From the NCBI RefSeq assembly GCF_041433555.1, contig NZ_JAPWBR010000016.1, positions 1-44,384 on the forward strand: a DNA stretch of 44,384 nucleotides, in the 5' to 3' direction. Of the stretch, positions 24,312-32,595 are shown one piece after another. Made by a program: the position numbers and the translations under genes. Position 1 is the stretch's first letter. Each line of letters begins with the position of its first letter. Source of the stretch: Granulicatella sp041433555. GTDB taxonomy: Bacteria > Bacillota > Bacilli > Lactobacillales > Aerococcaceae. The notes under the pieces were generated by a model. The model made no database searches, was not told the DNA's origin, and saw only the letters and a list, made by a program, of their open reading frames with translations.

Positions 24312-25625
24312 TTACTTTCTTTGGCGCGTAATCATATGAATTGGTGTTCCCTCGAAGCCAAATGCTGAGCGAATTCGGTTTTCTAAGAAACGTTCATATG
24401 AGAAATGCATCAATTCAACGTCATTTACAAATGTGACAAATGTTGGTGGTTGAATCGCTACTTGCGTCATATAGTAAATCTTCAAGCGATTCCCTTTATC
24501 CGTTGGTGTTGGGTTCATCGCAATAGCATCCATCAATACATCATTCAATACAGAAGATGAAATACGACGTGAACGAACTTCATGAATCTCTTTTAAGATT
24601 GGTGGAATTTTTGTAAGACGTTGTTTTGTCTTCGCAGATACAAAAATAATTGGAGCATAAGATAAGTATAAGAATTCTTGACGAATCTTATCTTCAAATT
24701 CTTTATAAGTCGAATTATCTTTTTCAAGCGTATCCCATTTATTCACTAAAATAACGACACCCTTACCTGCTTCATGAGCATATCCCGCAATCTTCTTATC
24801 TTGTTCTTGAATTCCCTCTTCGGCATTCAAGACCACACAAACAATGTCGCTTCGCTCAATCGCTCTTAAGGCACGTAAGACACTATATTTTTCAGTTGAT
24901 TCAAAGACACGGCCTTTCTTACGAATACCGGCAGTATCAATCATCTTGAAGATAGTACCTTCTTCGTCTTCAAATGTCGTATCGATGGCATCACGAGTCG
25001 TTCCAGCAACATTAGATACAATGACACGCTCTTCTCCAAGCATTGCATTTACTAAGCTTGATTTTCCTACGTTTGGACGACCAATAAAACTAAACTTAAT
25101 CACATCTTTATCATCTTCGTCATCATTCTCTTCCGGGAAGGCTTTTACTGCTGCATCTAATAAATCTCCAAGCCCTAATCCATGACTTCCAGAAATTGGG
25201 AATGGCTCACCGAATCCTAATGAGTAGAAATCAAAAATCTCTGAACGTAATTCAGGATTGTCGACTTTGTTAACAGCAAGTAAAACTGGCTTATTTGTAC
25301 GATAGAGTAATTTTGCAATGTGTTCATCAGTCGTTGTTACGCCCTCTTTTACACTTGTTAGAAAGATAATGACATCAGCTTCTTCCATCGCAATTTCTGC
25401 TTGCATACGGATGTTTGACATAAACGGTTCATCCGTAATATCAATTCCACCTGTATCAATAATATTAAAGGAGTGACCTAACCACTCACCTTCAGAATAG
25501 ATACGGTCACGAGTGACTCCGGCAATATCTTCTACGATAGAGATACGTTCTCCGACAATACGGTTAAAAATTGTAGATTTTCCGACATTTGGTCTTCCTA
25601 CAACGGCAATAACTGGTGTTGACAT
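24312..25625 (-). CDS. der: Ribosome assembly GTPase Der (EngA)
   Basis: Der is an essential GTPase for 50S subunit maturation. The 437-residue protein has two consecutive G domains. The first P-loop is GRPNVGKS at 10-17, with DTGG and NKVD; the second is GRPNVGKS at 182-189, with DTAG and NKWD. A C-terminal KH-like domain ends in GTPIHMITRQRK. The ATG at 25625 is chosen over an upstream in-frame ATG because AGGAGG lies 6 bases before it and the length then matches the usual 436. A terminator separates it from rpsA upstream. Confidence 0.97.
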   Translation of the reverse strand: MSTPVIAVVGRPNVGKSTIFNRIVGERISIVEDIAGVTRDRIYSEGEWLGHSFNIIDTGGIDITDEPFMSNIRMQAEIAMEEADVIIFLTSVKEGVTTTDEHIAKLLYRTNKPVLLAVNKVDNPELRSEIFDFYSLGFGEPFPISGSHGLGLGDLLDAAVKAFPEENDDEDDKDVIKFSFIGRPNVGKSSLVNAMLGEERVIVSNVAGTTRDAIDTTFEDEEGTIFKMIDTAGIRKKGRVFESTEKYSVLRALRAIERSDIVCVVLNAEEGIQEQDKKIAGYAHEAGKGVVILVNKWDTLEKDNSTYKEFEDKIRQEFLYLSYAPIIFVSAKTKQRLTKIPPILKEIHEVRSRRISSSVLNDVLMDAIAMNPTPTDKGNRLKIYYMTQVAIQPPTFVTFVNDVELMHFSYERFLENRIRSAFGFEGTPIHMITRQRK

Positions 25626-25653
25626 ACTATTCCTCCTTTTCTCTAATTCTATC

Positions 25654-25690
25654 ATAAAAATAGTCTGGAACCAGTCCAGACTATTTCCAC
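25654..25690 (-). terminator. Terminator between rpsA and der
   Basis: A perfect 12-base stem AAATAGTCTGGA/TCCAGACTATTT (25658-25669 and 25675-25686) with a 5-base loop is followed by T5 on the minus strand. der would need read-through or an unseen promoter. Confidence 0.85.
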
Positions 25691-25708
25691 TTAACTTTTA
25701 TTTGAATG

Positions 25709-26902
25709 TTATTCTTCAACTTTAAGTTCAGAAAGTTGATCACCTAAACGATCAGCTAAAGAGAATGAAACATCTTCTTCAGGTAATTCGTAAGTTTCTT
25801 CAACCACTTCTTCAACTTCTTCTTTTTCAGGTTTTGGAGGTTCTTGTAAAGCTTTAATACTTAAAGAAATACGTTGTTGTTCTGGATGAACTTCAAGAAC
25901 TTTCACTTGAACTTCTTGACCTTCTTTAAGAACTTCGTGTGGTGTTGCAATATGTTGGTGAGCAATTTGTGAGATGTGAACTAATCCTTCTACTCCAGGG
26001 AATAATTCAACAAATGCTCCAAATGTAGTTAGACGTTTTACTAAACCATCTAATACTGAACCAACTGCTGCACGTTCTTCAATGTTATCCCATGGTCCTG
26101 CTAATGTATCTTTGATTGATAATGATACACGTCCGTTTTCTGGATCCACAGAGATTACTTTAGCTTGAACTTCTTCGCCAACTTTTAATTTGTCGCTTGC
26201 TTTCGCAACGTGCTCGTGAGAGATTTGTGAGATGTGAACTAATCCATCCACACCACCTAAGTCGATAAACGCACCGAAGTTTGTTAATCGAGCTACTTTA
26301 CCAGTCACTACAGAACCTTCTTGAATTGCTTCAAATACAGCTGCACGCTTAGCTGCTTTTTCAGCTGCAACTAAGTTTTTACGTGATAAGATTAAACGAT
26401 TTTCGCTTGGTTCGATTTCAACGATTTCAAAAGCTAATGTTTGGCCTTTGAATTGAGCTAAGTTATCAACATAGTGGTCTGATACCATTGAAGCTGGCAC
26501 GAAAGCACGAACTCCTGCATCCACTACTAAACCACCTTTAACTGCATCCACTACTGGAGCTTCAATGATTTCTTTGTTATCAAATTTAACTTGAATTTCT
26601 TCCCAAACTTTACGTGCATCTACACGTTTTTTAGAAAGTAAGAAACTTCCATTTTCTTTATCTTTGATTTGTTTGATGACTACTAAATCAACAACATCCC
26701 CAACAGCTAAAACGTCTTCTACACGTTCAACTGGTGATGTAGATAATTCATTGAAAGGAATAACTCCTTCAACTCCTCCACCGATAATTCCGACGATGGC
26801 TTGTTTATCTTGTAGAGTTAATACTTCACCTTGTACTAAATCTCCGATTTGAATATCTTTAACGATATCGAGCGCATCTTGCATTGTTTGTAATTCTGAC
26901 AT
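25709..26902 (-). CDS. rpsA: Ribosomal protein S1 homologue with four S1 domains
   Basis: The 397-residue protein contains four S1 RNA-binding domains, at roughly 18-87, 105-170, 190-260 and 277-345. The last two carry the clear core GLVHISQISHEHV and GLVHISQIAHQHI. It ends in an acidic tail rich in EEVEEVVEE. Four domains is the usual Lactobacillales form, compared with six in E. coli. The ATG at 26902 has AGGAGG 7 bases upstream; an earlier in-frame TTG is not supported. It follows cmk after 131 bases with its own extended -10 promoter. The cmk-rpsA-der order is conserved in Firmicutes. Confidence 0.93.
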   Translation of the reverse strand: MSELQTMQDALDIVKDIQIGDLVQGEVLTLQDKQAIVGIIGGGVEGVIPFNELSTSPVERVEDVLAVGDVVDLVVIKQIKDKENGSFLLSKKRVDARKVWEEIQVKFDNKEIIEAPVVDAVKGGLVVDAGVRAFVPASMVSDHYVDNLAQFKGQTLAFEIVEIEPSENRLILSRKNLVAAEKAAKRAAVFEAIQEGSVVTGKVARLTNFGAFIDLGGVDGLVHISQISHEHVAKASDKLKVGEEVQAKVISVDPENGRVSLSIKDTLAGPWDNIEERAAVGSVLDGLVKRLTTFGAFVELFPGVEGLVHISQIAHQHIATPHEVLKEGQEVQVKVLEVHPEQQRISLSIKALQEPPKPEKEEVEEVVEETYELPEEDVSFSLADRLGDQLSELKVEE

Positions 26903-26948
26903 GTGACTTCCTCCTAAGCGCGACAATTCATGCGAACATAAAGTTTGA

Positions 26949-27029
26949 TTTTTGTGTAAAATAAAACTTTTTATCCACTTACAATCATACCACTAAATGA
27001 AAACGAATTCTAGTGTTTTTGTGTAAAAT
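26949..27029. repeat. 14-base direct repeat flanking the rpsA promoter
   Basis: TTTTTGTGTAAAAT occurs exactly at 26949-26962 and 27016-27029, with the extended -10 box of rpsA between the copies. The region is AT-rich, so chance cannot be excluded. Confidence 0.4.
26984..26992 (-). promoter_or_regulatory. Extended -10 promoter of rpsA
   Basis: The minus strand reads TGGTATGAT, an extended -10 box about 82 bases before the rpsA start. The -35 region is weak. Confidence 0.5.
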
Positions 27030-27033
27030 CTGG

Positions 27034-27699
27034 TTAATTCGTTAACTTTTCTTGGATAAGATTCGTAATTTTAGAAACGACTTCTTGAATTGATAGGCTT
27101 GTTGTATCGATTTCAATTGCATCATCCGCTTTTTTCAATGGTGACTCTTTACGAGTACTATCTAAAAAGTCCCGATGAGCGATTTCTTCTTCTAATTTTT
27201 CAAGGGATAACTCGATTCCCTTCTCTTGGTTTTCTCTATAACGGCGAAGCGCACGCTCTTTCACAGAAGCCACTAAGAAAATCTTTAATTCAGCATCAGG
27301 AAGTACCACTGTTCCGATATCTCTACCATCCATAATAATCGAATGATTTTCAGCAATCTCACGTTGCATTTGAACAAGCTTTACTCGAACTGCTTTAATC
27401 GCTGAAACTTCAGATACATTTCTGGTCACTTCCAGATTACGGATTTCACGAGTAACATCTTCTCCATTTAAGAAGACGAGTTGACCATCTTCGGTATTTT
27501 TAAAACTGATTTCTAAATGATCTAATAATTCTTCAATCGCCTTTTCATCATCAACAGAAATATGATCTCTTAAAAATGCTAAAGTAGTTGCACGATACAT
27601 TGCACCCGTATCTAAATAAAGAAAATTGGTTTCTTTAGCAATTAATTTCGAAATTGTACTTTTACCAGATGAAGCTGGTCCATCAATTGCAACTTGCAT
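27034..27699 (-). CDS. cmk: Cytidylate kinase
   Basis: It phosphorylates CMP and dCMP with ATP. The 221-residue protein begins MQVAIDGPASSGKSTISK, giving the P-loop at about 7-14. YLDTGAMYRA and MDGRDIGTVVLPDA are the CMP-binding and family signatures. RRYRENQEKG lies in the lid. The ATG at 27699 has AAGGAGAG upstream; the TTG 18 bases earlier overlaps that site and is rejected. Upstream is the LysM gene, after a terminator; downstream is rpsA. Confidence 0.96.
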   Translation of the reverse strand: MQVAIDGPASSGKSTISKLIAKETNFLYLDTGAMYRATTLAFLRDHISVDDEKAIEELLDHLEISFKNTEDGQLVFLNGEDVTREIRNLEVTRNVSEVSAIKAVRVKLVQMQREIAENHSIIMDGRDIGTVVLPDAELKIFLVASVKERALRRYRENQEKGIELSLEKLEEEIAHRDFLDSTRKESPLKKADDAIEIDTTSLSIQEVVSKITNLIQEKLTN

Positions 27700-27713
27700 A
27701 CTCTCTCTCCTTC

Positions 27714-27751
27714 TCAAAAAGAAAGCCTGAAACGTCTTGCGTCTCAGACTT
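27714..27751 (-). terminator. Terminator after the LysM gene
   Basis: The minus strand folds AAGTCTGAGACG with CGTTTCAGGCTT (arms 27740-27751 and 27723-27734, two G-U pairs, loop CAAGA). TTTCTTTTTG follows. Confidence 0.75.
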
Positions 27752-27771
27752 CTTGTATTTTAGTCGTATTA

Positions 27772-28347
27772 TTATTGTGCTACTTTTAATGTAGTTCCTG
27801 GAGCAATGTTATCTCCTGTAAGACCATTAATTTGTTTTAATGTTGCAACATCCATACCATGATTTACTGCGATACGGTATAAAGTATCTCCAGCCTTAAC
27901 TGTGTAAGTACCGTAGTTACCGTTTTGTTGTTGCGCTTGAGTAGTTGGTGTTTGTTGCGTTTGTTCAGCTTGACGAGGAGCAGTTGTTGTAGCTTCGCGA
28001 GCTGTTGTTGTAGCCTCTTGTTTTGTTGTAGTAGCTGTTGTTTCCGGAGTTGCTGTTGTCGTTTCAACAGTCTTCGTTAACATTACATCATCAGCAGTTC
28101 TAGGTTTCACTTGATTGCTATTATTGCTAATTGAGAACCACATCATAAATAATACTGGTGCTACAATGACAATTAAGAATACAAATAATAAAACATTTGA
28201 TAATGGTGCTACTGCTTTCCCACCTGAGTTTCTAGCACTACGAGAAAATTGACGGTTCTTTAAATTCTCTTCTTCGCCAAATTTTCTTTCCCATGGTTGT
28301 TCTTCTGTTTGATTTAAATCTTCATTATTATTAAAGTTATCGCTCAT
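27772..28347 (-). CDS. Membrane-anchored LysM protein (SAG1386/EF1546-like)
   Basis: The 191-residue protein has a polar cytoplasmic N-terminus (1-48) and a single membrane helix (about 50-72). An external Thr/Gln-rich linker (about 95-143, with repeats of EATTTA) leads to one LysM domain (146-190, YTVKAGDTLYRIAVNHG). LysM binds peptidoglycan glycan chains, so the protein bridges membrane and wall. Surface proteins of this build beside cmk and rpsA are known in streptococci and enterococci; their function is not settled. GGAGG precedes the ATG. It has its own promoter and terminator. Confidence 0.87.
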   Translation of the reverse strand: MSDNFNNNEDLNQTEEQPWERKFGEEENLKNRQFSRSARNSGGKAVAPLSNVLLFVFLIVIVAPVLFMMWFSISNNSNQVKPRTADDVMLTKTVETTTATPETTATTTKQEATTTAREATTTAPRQAEQTQQTPTTQAQQQNGNYGTYTVKAGDTLYRIAVNHGMDVATLKQINGLTGDNIAPGTTLKVAQ

Positions 28348-28399
28348 TCAAAAATCCTCCTAATTTGACCCAATGCTATCCTCAGTCAATTCACTACAC

Positions 28400-28428
28400 A
28401 ATATAGCATATTCTTACACTCAGGGCAA
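28400..28428 (-). promoter_or_regulatory. Promoter of the LysM gene
   Basis: The minus strand has TTGCCC (28428-28423) and TATATT (28405-28400) 17 bases apart, with TGC before the -10. A second extended -10 (TGCTACAAT, near 28446-28454) lies upstream. Confidence 0.55.
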
Positions 28429-28482
28429 ACTTTTACTTTAGTACTATTGTAGCATAATTTCTCAAAAAATCACTCTATTTAA

Positions 28483-29856
28483 TCAGAGATTAAATAATTT
28501 CTTAAAGCTTTCTTCGAAGGTGTTTTTTCCATTTTCTTCTTCATTCCAAATTTCAGTTACATTCAGTAAAAATAAATCAAGATGCCTGCAACTACTGCAC
28601 TTCCCACACGGCTCTGTTCGATTTTCTCCAAAGAACTGTGCTAAGTACTGTTCTTTACACTGACTCGTGGTCGCAAATTCTTCAATCTGTCGCAATTGCT
28701 TTAATTTACGTCCTCGTTGCATTTTTATAAATTCATTCTTTTGTTCATTATTCCAATGGAAAGCCTCTGCAATTTCTTTTATATTTTGATGCAGTTCTGT
28801 TTCTTCCACGTCCTCCACTTCATAGGACCGTTCAATTTTACGGCTCATCTGCGGAAAATCGTCCGGATGAACAAAGGCAACGCAACGACTAAACTGCAAG
28901 TCTCTTCCAGCTCGGCCAATTTGTTGTACATAATCTTCAAGCGTTTGAGGAAGTTGGTAATGAATAATCGTTCGAATATTGGACTGATTAATGCCCATTC
29001 CAAATGCACTTGTCGCTAATAAGATATTCAGTTCTCCTCTAAAGAATTTCTGCTGAATCGTTTGACGGTCGCTACTATGTCTCTTGGAATGGAAGGTATC
29101 GATTTTTGTAAATCCTTCCTCCTGAAGGGATTCTTTTAACCCTTCAATCTCTTTAATTGTTGAGGCATACACGATACAAGGATATTCCACACGCTTCAAT
29201 AATTCACTAAGCATCTTGCTACGAAGTCCTTCAACCACAATGACATCAATTTCACGGTTCTTCAAGAAGGCATGTCCTTGGAAATAAGTCGTTTTGTTCT
29301 TATCTAGCCCTAAGAAAGTATAAATATCATGAATCACTTGACTCGTAGCTGTTGCCGTTAACGCTAACGTTCTTGGACTTCCTAAACTCTTTCTCATCTT
29401 ACCAATAAATAGGTAATCGCTTCTAAAGTCATATCCCCACTGTGAAATACAATGCGCCTCATCGACAACGAGCAAGCCTATTTCCAGTTTTGATAATTGC
29501 TTAAAGAATCTTGGCGCTTGTAGCATCTCCGGAGAAACAAAAATAAATTGATACTCATTTAACGTACTTAAAATATAATTCTTCTCAGACTCTGACATAA
29601 GAGACGTGATGGCCACTGCTCTATGCATACCGAGCTGCTTTAAACTAGCGACTTGGTCGACCATTAAAGCAATCAACGGAGATACAATAACCACTCTACA
29701 CTTTTCTTTAACGCCGATATATTGATAAATAAACGATTTTCCATTTCCTGTTGGTAAAATCGCAATCGCATCATGCCCTTCCTCAAGAGCCGTGATGACT
29801 TCCTGTTGTCCTTCTCGGAACTCATCATATCCGAATCGATTCAATATTGGATCCAT
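28483..29856 (-). CDS. recQ: RecQ-family DNA helicase (short, RecS-like)
   Basis: This superfamily 2 helicase unwinds DNA during recombination and repair. Walker A is LPTGNGKS (34-41), and box II is DEAHCISQWGYDFR. ATSAFGMGINQSNIR and QQIGRAGRD are motifs V and VI. The zinc-binding region ends CGKCSSC near the C-terminus. At 457 residues it lacks an HRDC domain and resembles B. subtilis RecS more than full-length RecQ. The ATG at 29856 is preferred: AAGGAG is ten bases upstream, while for the GTG at 29865 it is only one base away. One base separates it from ypbB. No strong terminator follows. Confidence 0.93.
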   Translation of the reverse strand: MDPILNRFGYDEFREGQQEVITALEEGHDAIAILPTGNGKSFIYQYIGVKEKCRVVIVSPLIALMVDQVASLKQLGMHRAVAITSLMSESEKNYILSTLNEYQFIFVSPEMLQAPRFFKQLSKLEIGLLVVDEAHCISQWGYDFRSDYLFIGKMRKSLGSPRTLALTATATSQVIHDIYTFLGLDKNKTTYFQGHAFLKNREIDVIVVEGLRSKMLSELLKRVEYPCIVYASTIKEIEGLKESLQEEGFTKIDTFHSKRHSSDRQTIQQKFFRGELNILLATSAFGMGINQSNIRTIIHYQLPQTLEDYVQQIGRAGRDLQFSRCVAFVHPDDFPQMSRKIERSYEVEDVEETELHQNIKEIAEAFHWNNEQKNEFIKMQRGRKLKQLRQIEEFATTSQCKEQYLAQFFGENRTEPCGKCSSCRHLDLFLLNVTEIWNEEENGKNTFEESFKKLFNL

Positions 29857-29857
29857 G

Positions 29858-30925
29858 TCATTCACGCTCCTTTAAGGCCTTGATTTGATAGTATCTGAAT
29901 AAGAAGAAATCCAGTTTTTTTCCTTCTGCTTCAAACTGGTCTTTAGCCTCTTTATACTTTGGATACTGCTCGTTTTCGAAAAGTTCTTTGTACGCTACGG
30001 CTGCCTTCGTTTCTTCTACACGTTTATAAAATGCATCTTTAGTAAGTAACAAATGCTTTAAAAGATGATCGTTAATCGTGCTTTCTTTGAGTTTACGTAG
30101 ACGTGCAATCTCCGTTCGTTTTAATCCTTTCTCAAATAGACGAACCGTTTCTTGTACAGAACTCGTTTCATGAGAAATCCATTCAAACATTTTAGAAAAC
30201 CATCCATAAGTGATTGGAGAATTTTCAGGTTCCTCAAAGACATCACTCACCCATTTCATTAAGACTAATCTTGATAGTGGCTCACAGTCTTCAACCATGG
30301 TAAATTCCCACAAGGAAATGAGCTCGTCTTCTAAAGTGGCTGTGGACTTAGCTCCATTAAAAAGGCCGACCCAATGCCCTTTAACGCAGTTATCTTGCTT
30401 ATCGGTCCAGAACTTGAACTCTTCCACAACACTACTAAACCAAACTGGTGTAATGTTCTCTTTTTCTTCTTTATACCATCGCTTAAATAATTGCTGTAAC
30501 CATACATTTTGAATTAAAGGACGATAGCTTGTTTCTTCATAGCGGTGGTAACTAATCCATTCGACCCAAAGTCTTATCACATCTCGTAATTGCACAAACG
30601 AATATGGATGCATCAAGTAATTGACGGGATGGCTTCCGTTTGTCACAAGCGAAAACTCCGGAATATCTTTCAGTAGCACTATGCCTGATTCATTTTCGCT
30701 AACTATTCCTTCACGGAAAAATCCATCTACTAATTGATGAAAGTACTCTTCTTTTAAATGAGGTAAACTAGCAAAAAATACTTCAGTTTTATCTTCTGTG
30801 ACGCCAATTAAAGTCGACATGGTACGATTTCCTGTTAAAATACGATATAATCGATTTATCGGAACCACACCATACGACTTGATCGCATGTAATATCCAAA
30901 ATTGATAAAAGGAGTACTGACTCAT
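29858..30925 (-). CDS. ypbB: YpbB-like helix-turn-helix protein
   Basis: The 355-residue protein is of unknown function. Its clearest part is a helix-turn-helix at about 258-292 (LFEKGLKRTEIARLRKLKESTINDHL), the HTH_40 type also found at the end of some RecQ helicases. The rest is helical without a known motif. It is translationally coupled to recQ, suggesting that the pair works together as a split RecQ-HTH system. The fer-ypbB-recS order is the same in B. subtilis. Its ATG overlaps the divergent fer ATG as CATG. The ribosome binding site (GAGAGG) lies inside the fer coding region. Confidence 0.85.
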   Translation of the reverse strand: MSQYSFYQFWILHAIKSYGVVPINRLYRILTGNRTMSTLIGVTEDKTEVFFASLPHLKEEYFHQLVDGFFREGIVSENESGIVLLKDIPEFSLVTNGSHPVNYLMHPYSFVQLRDVIRLWVEWISYHRYEETSYRPLIQNVWLQQLFKRWYKEEKENITPVWFSSVVEEFKFWTDKQDNCVKGHWVGLFNGAKSTATLEDELISLWEFTMVEDCEPLSRLVLMKWVSDVFEEPENSPITYGWFSKMFEWISHETSSVQETVRLFEKGLKRTEIARLRKLKESTINDHLLKHLLLTKDAFYKRVEETKAAVAYKELFENEQYPKYKEAKDQFEAEGKKLDFFLFRYYQIKALKERE

Positions 30926-31178
30926 GGATAAAAAATCCTCTCTTTCAAAAATTTATACAAAAGTTGATTGCGAGTCTTGCATCGCATGTGGCATCTGTCA
31001 ACTACGTGCTCCTGAGATTTTCGAGTACGATGCTGAAGGGATTGCCTTTGTAAAACAAGACAATAATACCGGAACAGTTCCACTACCAGAAGATACGCTA
31101 GAAAAGTTCAAAGATGCTTATACCGCCTGTCCTACTGGTGCGATTAAACGAAAAAATAGTCCATTTACTGAAGAATAA
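30924..31178 (+). CDS. fer: Ferredoxin, [4Fe-4S]
   Basis: This small electron carrier has 84 residues. Cys19, Cys22 and Cys25 (CIACGIC) plus a late Cys-Pro (TACPTGAI) ligate one [4Fe-4S] cluster. An extra Cys16 precedes the motif. APEIFEYDAEGIA matches the B. subtilis Fer pattern. The frame has no other Met near the start, and AAAGGAG lies 9 bases before the ATG, so the start is firm even though it shares two bases with the ypbB start. Its promoter must lie inside ypbB. It is a single-gene unit ending at a strong terminator. Confidence 0.95.
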   Translation: MDKKSSLSKIYTKVDCESCIACGICQLRAPEIFEYDAEGIAFVKQDNNTGTVPLPEDTLEKFKDAYTACPTGAIKRKNSPFTEE

Positions 31179-31184
31179 ATAAAC

Positions 31185-31215
31185 AAAACGGACTCATACA
31201 GTATGAGTCCGTTTT
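31185..31215. terminator. Bidirectional terminator between fer and rluB
   Basis: A perfect 15-base inverted repeat (31185-31199 and 31201-31215, core CGGACTCATAC) has A and T runs at its ends. It ends both the fer transcript and the long cvfB-to-rluB transcript. Confidence 0.88.
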
Positions 31216-31243
31216 TCTCTTTGTATGACTCCCTAATAGAAAT

Positions 31244-31969
31244 CTATTTTTCGTCTAAAGCGAGTTTTCTCAATTTCTGTACTTCAAATGAGCGTAATTC
31301 ACGGTAGTCTCCAGGGCGTAAGTTCTCTAACGTTAAAAATCCAAACTCTTCACGTTTTAATTTCATAACAGGTAACTCCACTGCTTCAAACATACGCTTC
31401 ACTTGATGGTTCCATCCTTCATGAATCGTTAAAGCCACAATTCCTGTTCCTTTATCTGTATCCACTGATAAAATTTGAGCTCTAGCATTTGACGTTTTCT
31501 TGCCATCTAAGACAATTCCACGTTCCAATTGACGCATTTGTCTAGGCGTTGGAATTCCTTTAACTTTGGCGATATATTTCTTCTCTACGTGATGCTTTGG
31601 ATGCGTCATTAAGTTTGAAAATTCACCGTCATTCGTTAATAAAAGAAGTCCTGTAGTATCGTAGTCCAAACGTCCCACTGGATACACGCGTTGTTCCACA
31701 TCTTTAAAATAATCCGTCACAACGGTTCTTCCTTTATCATCACTCGCACTTGAAAGCACGCCTTTTGGTTTATAAAACATGAAGTATACAGGTTCTTCTT
31801 TGTAAATCGGAATACCGTCTACCTCAATTTTATCATTGGCACCTACTTTAAAGCCGAGTTCTCTCACGACTTCACCATTGACCTTCACACGGCCTTCTTG
31901 AATAAATGCCTCACATTTTCTGCGGGATGCCACACCAGCGTGCGCCATTACTTTTTGTAATCTTTCCAC
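31244..31969 (-). CDS. rluB: 23S rRNA pseudouridine synthase RluB family
   Basis: It converts a uridine in 23S rRNA helix 89 to pseudouridine. An N-terminal S4 RNA-binding domain (1 to about 60, MERLQKVMAHAGVASRRKCE) precedes the RsuA-type catalytic domain. The catalytic Asp102 lies in GRLDYDTTGLLL. Typical length, 241 residues. The start is a GTG at 31969, giving the conserved MERLQKV N-terminus. The ribosome binding site is poor (AGTAGG, overlapping the scpB stop). It is the last gene of the scpA-scpB-rluB group. Confidence 0.94.
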   Translation of the reverse strand: MERLQKVMAHAGVASRRKCEAFIQEGRVKVNGEVVRELGFKVGANDKIEVDGIPIYKEEPVYFMFYKPKGVLSSASDDKGRTVVTDYFKDVEQRVYPVGRLDYDTTGLLLLTNDGEFSNLMTHPKHHVEKKYIAKVKGIPTPRQMRQLERGIVLDGKKTSNARAQILSVDTDKGTGIVALTIHEGWNHQVKRMFEAVELPVMKLKREEFGFLTLENLRPGDYRELRSFEVQKLRKLALDEK

Positions 31970-31977
31970 AAAAAAAC

Positions 31978-32595
31978 CTACTCTTTCTCTTCTTCTACTT
32001 CATGATGTTCTTTAGAGCGGATTTCCAACTCTTCAAATAAATCATGATTATCTCTAAATAATTGATTGGCCTCTTCAGAATCTAAATCGAATAAATCTGA
32101 AGCATCTGGCAATGCATCCAGCGATTCTAATCCAAAGTAATCCATAAAATAAGCGGTTGTCTTATAGAGTTTTGGACGACCTGGAGTCTCTAATCTTCCA
32201 GCCTCTTCAATTAAATCTCTTAGCAATAGTTTTTGAATCGAACCACTGCTTTGAACGCCACGAATGGATTCAATATCCACACGCGTTACTGGTTGTTTAT
32301 AGGCAATAATTGCCAACGTTTCTAGAGAAGCTTGAGATAATTGAGAAGAATATGGAGAAACCGCATATTTTTCGATATATGATTTTAAACTAGCCTTTGT
32401 CACAAGCTTATAATGAGAAGCTGTGAGAAGAAGTTCTAAGCCACTATTTTCGTCCTCTAAGCGTTTCTTTAATTCATCTAGTAACTGACGAACTGCACTT
32501 CTTTCGAGTTCTAAAATATAGCTTGCTTCTTCTAATGTAATCCCATCATCTCCAGCAACAAATAGTAAGCCTTCTAATACTGAAATGTAATTAGT
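31978..32595 (-). CDS. scpB: Segregation and condensation protein B
   Basis: ScpB binds ScpA and Smc to form bacterial condensin. The 205-residue protein is made of two winged helices; the signature ASLETLAIIAYKQPVTRVDIESIRG and the later GRPKLYKTT are clear. It ends in an acidic tail. I place the start at the GTG at 32595: AAAGGAG lies 7 bases upstream and MTNYISVLEGLLFVAGD matches the family N-terminus. The longer in-frame TTG at 32628 lies within scpA and has no ribosome binding site. The GTG overlaps the scpA stop by 5 bases. Confidence 0.94.
   Translation of the reverse strand, partial: TNYISVLEGLLFVAGDDGITLEEASYILELERSAVRQLLDELKKRLEDENSGLELLLTASHYKLVTKASLKSYIEKYAVSPYSSQLSQASLETLAIIAYKQPVTRVDIESIRGVQSSGSIQKLLLRDLIEEAGRLETPGRPKLYKTTAYFMDYFGLESLDALPDASDLFDLDSEEANQLFRDNHDLFEELEIRSKEHHEVEEEKE

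Noticed and set aside
27930..28070. Repeated GCTGTTGTTGTAGC units as an independent repeat element
   Set aside because: They encode the Thr/Ala-rich linker of the LysM protein (EATTTA repeats) and stay in frame.
28484..28500. Weak inverted repeat TTTAATC/GATTAAA after recQ as a terminator
   Set aside because: The 7-base AT-rich stem overlaps the stop codon and the T run begins too far downstream; evidence is too thin for a call.
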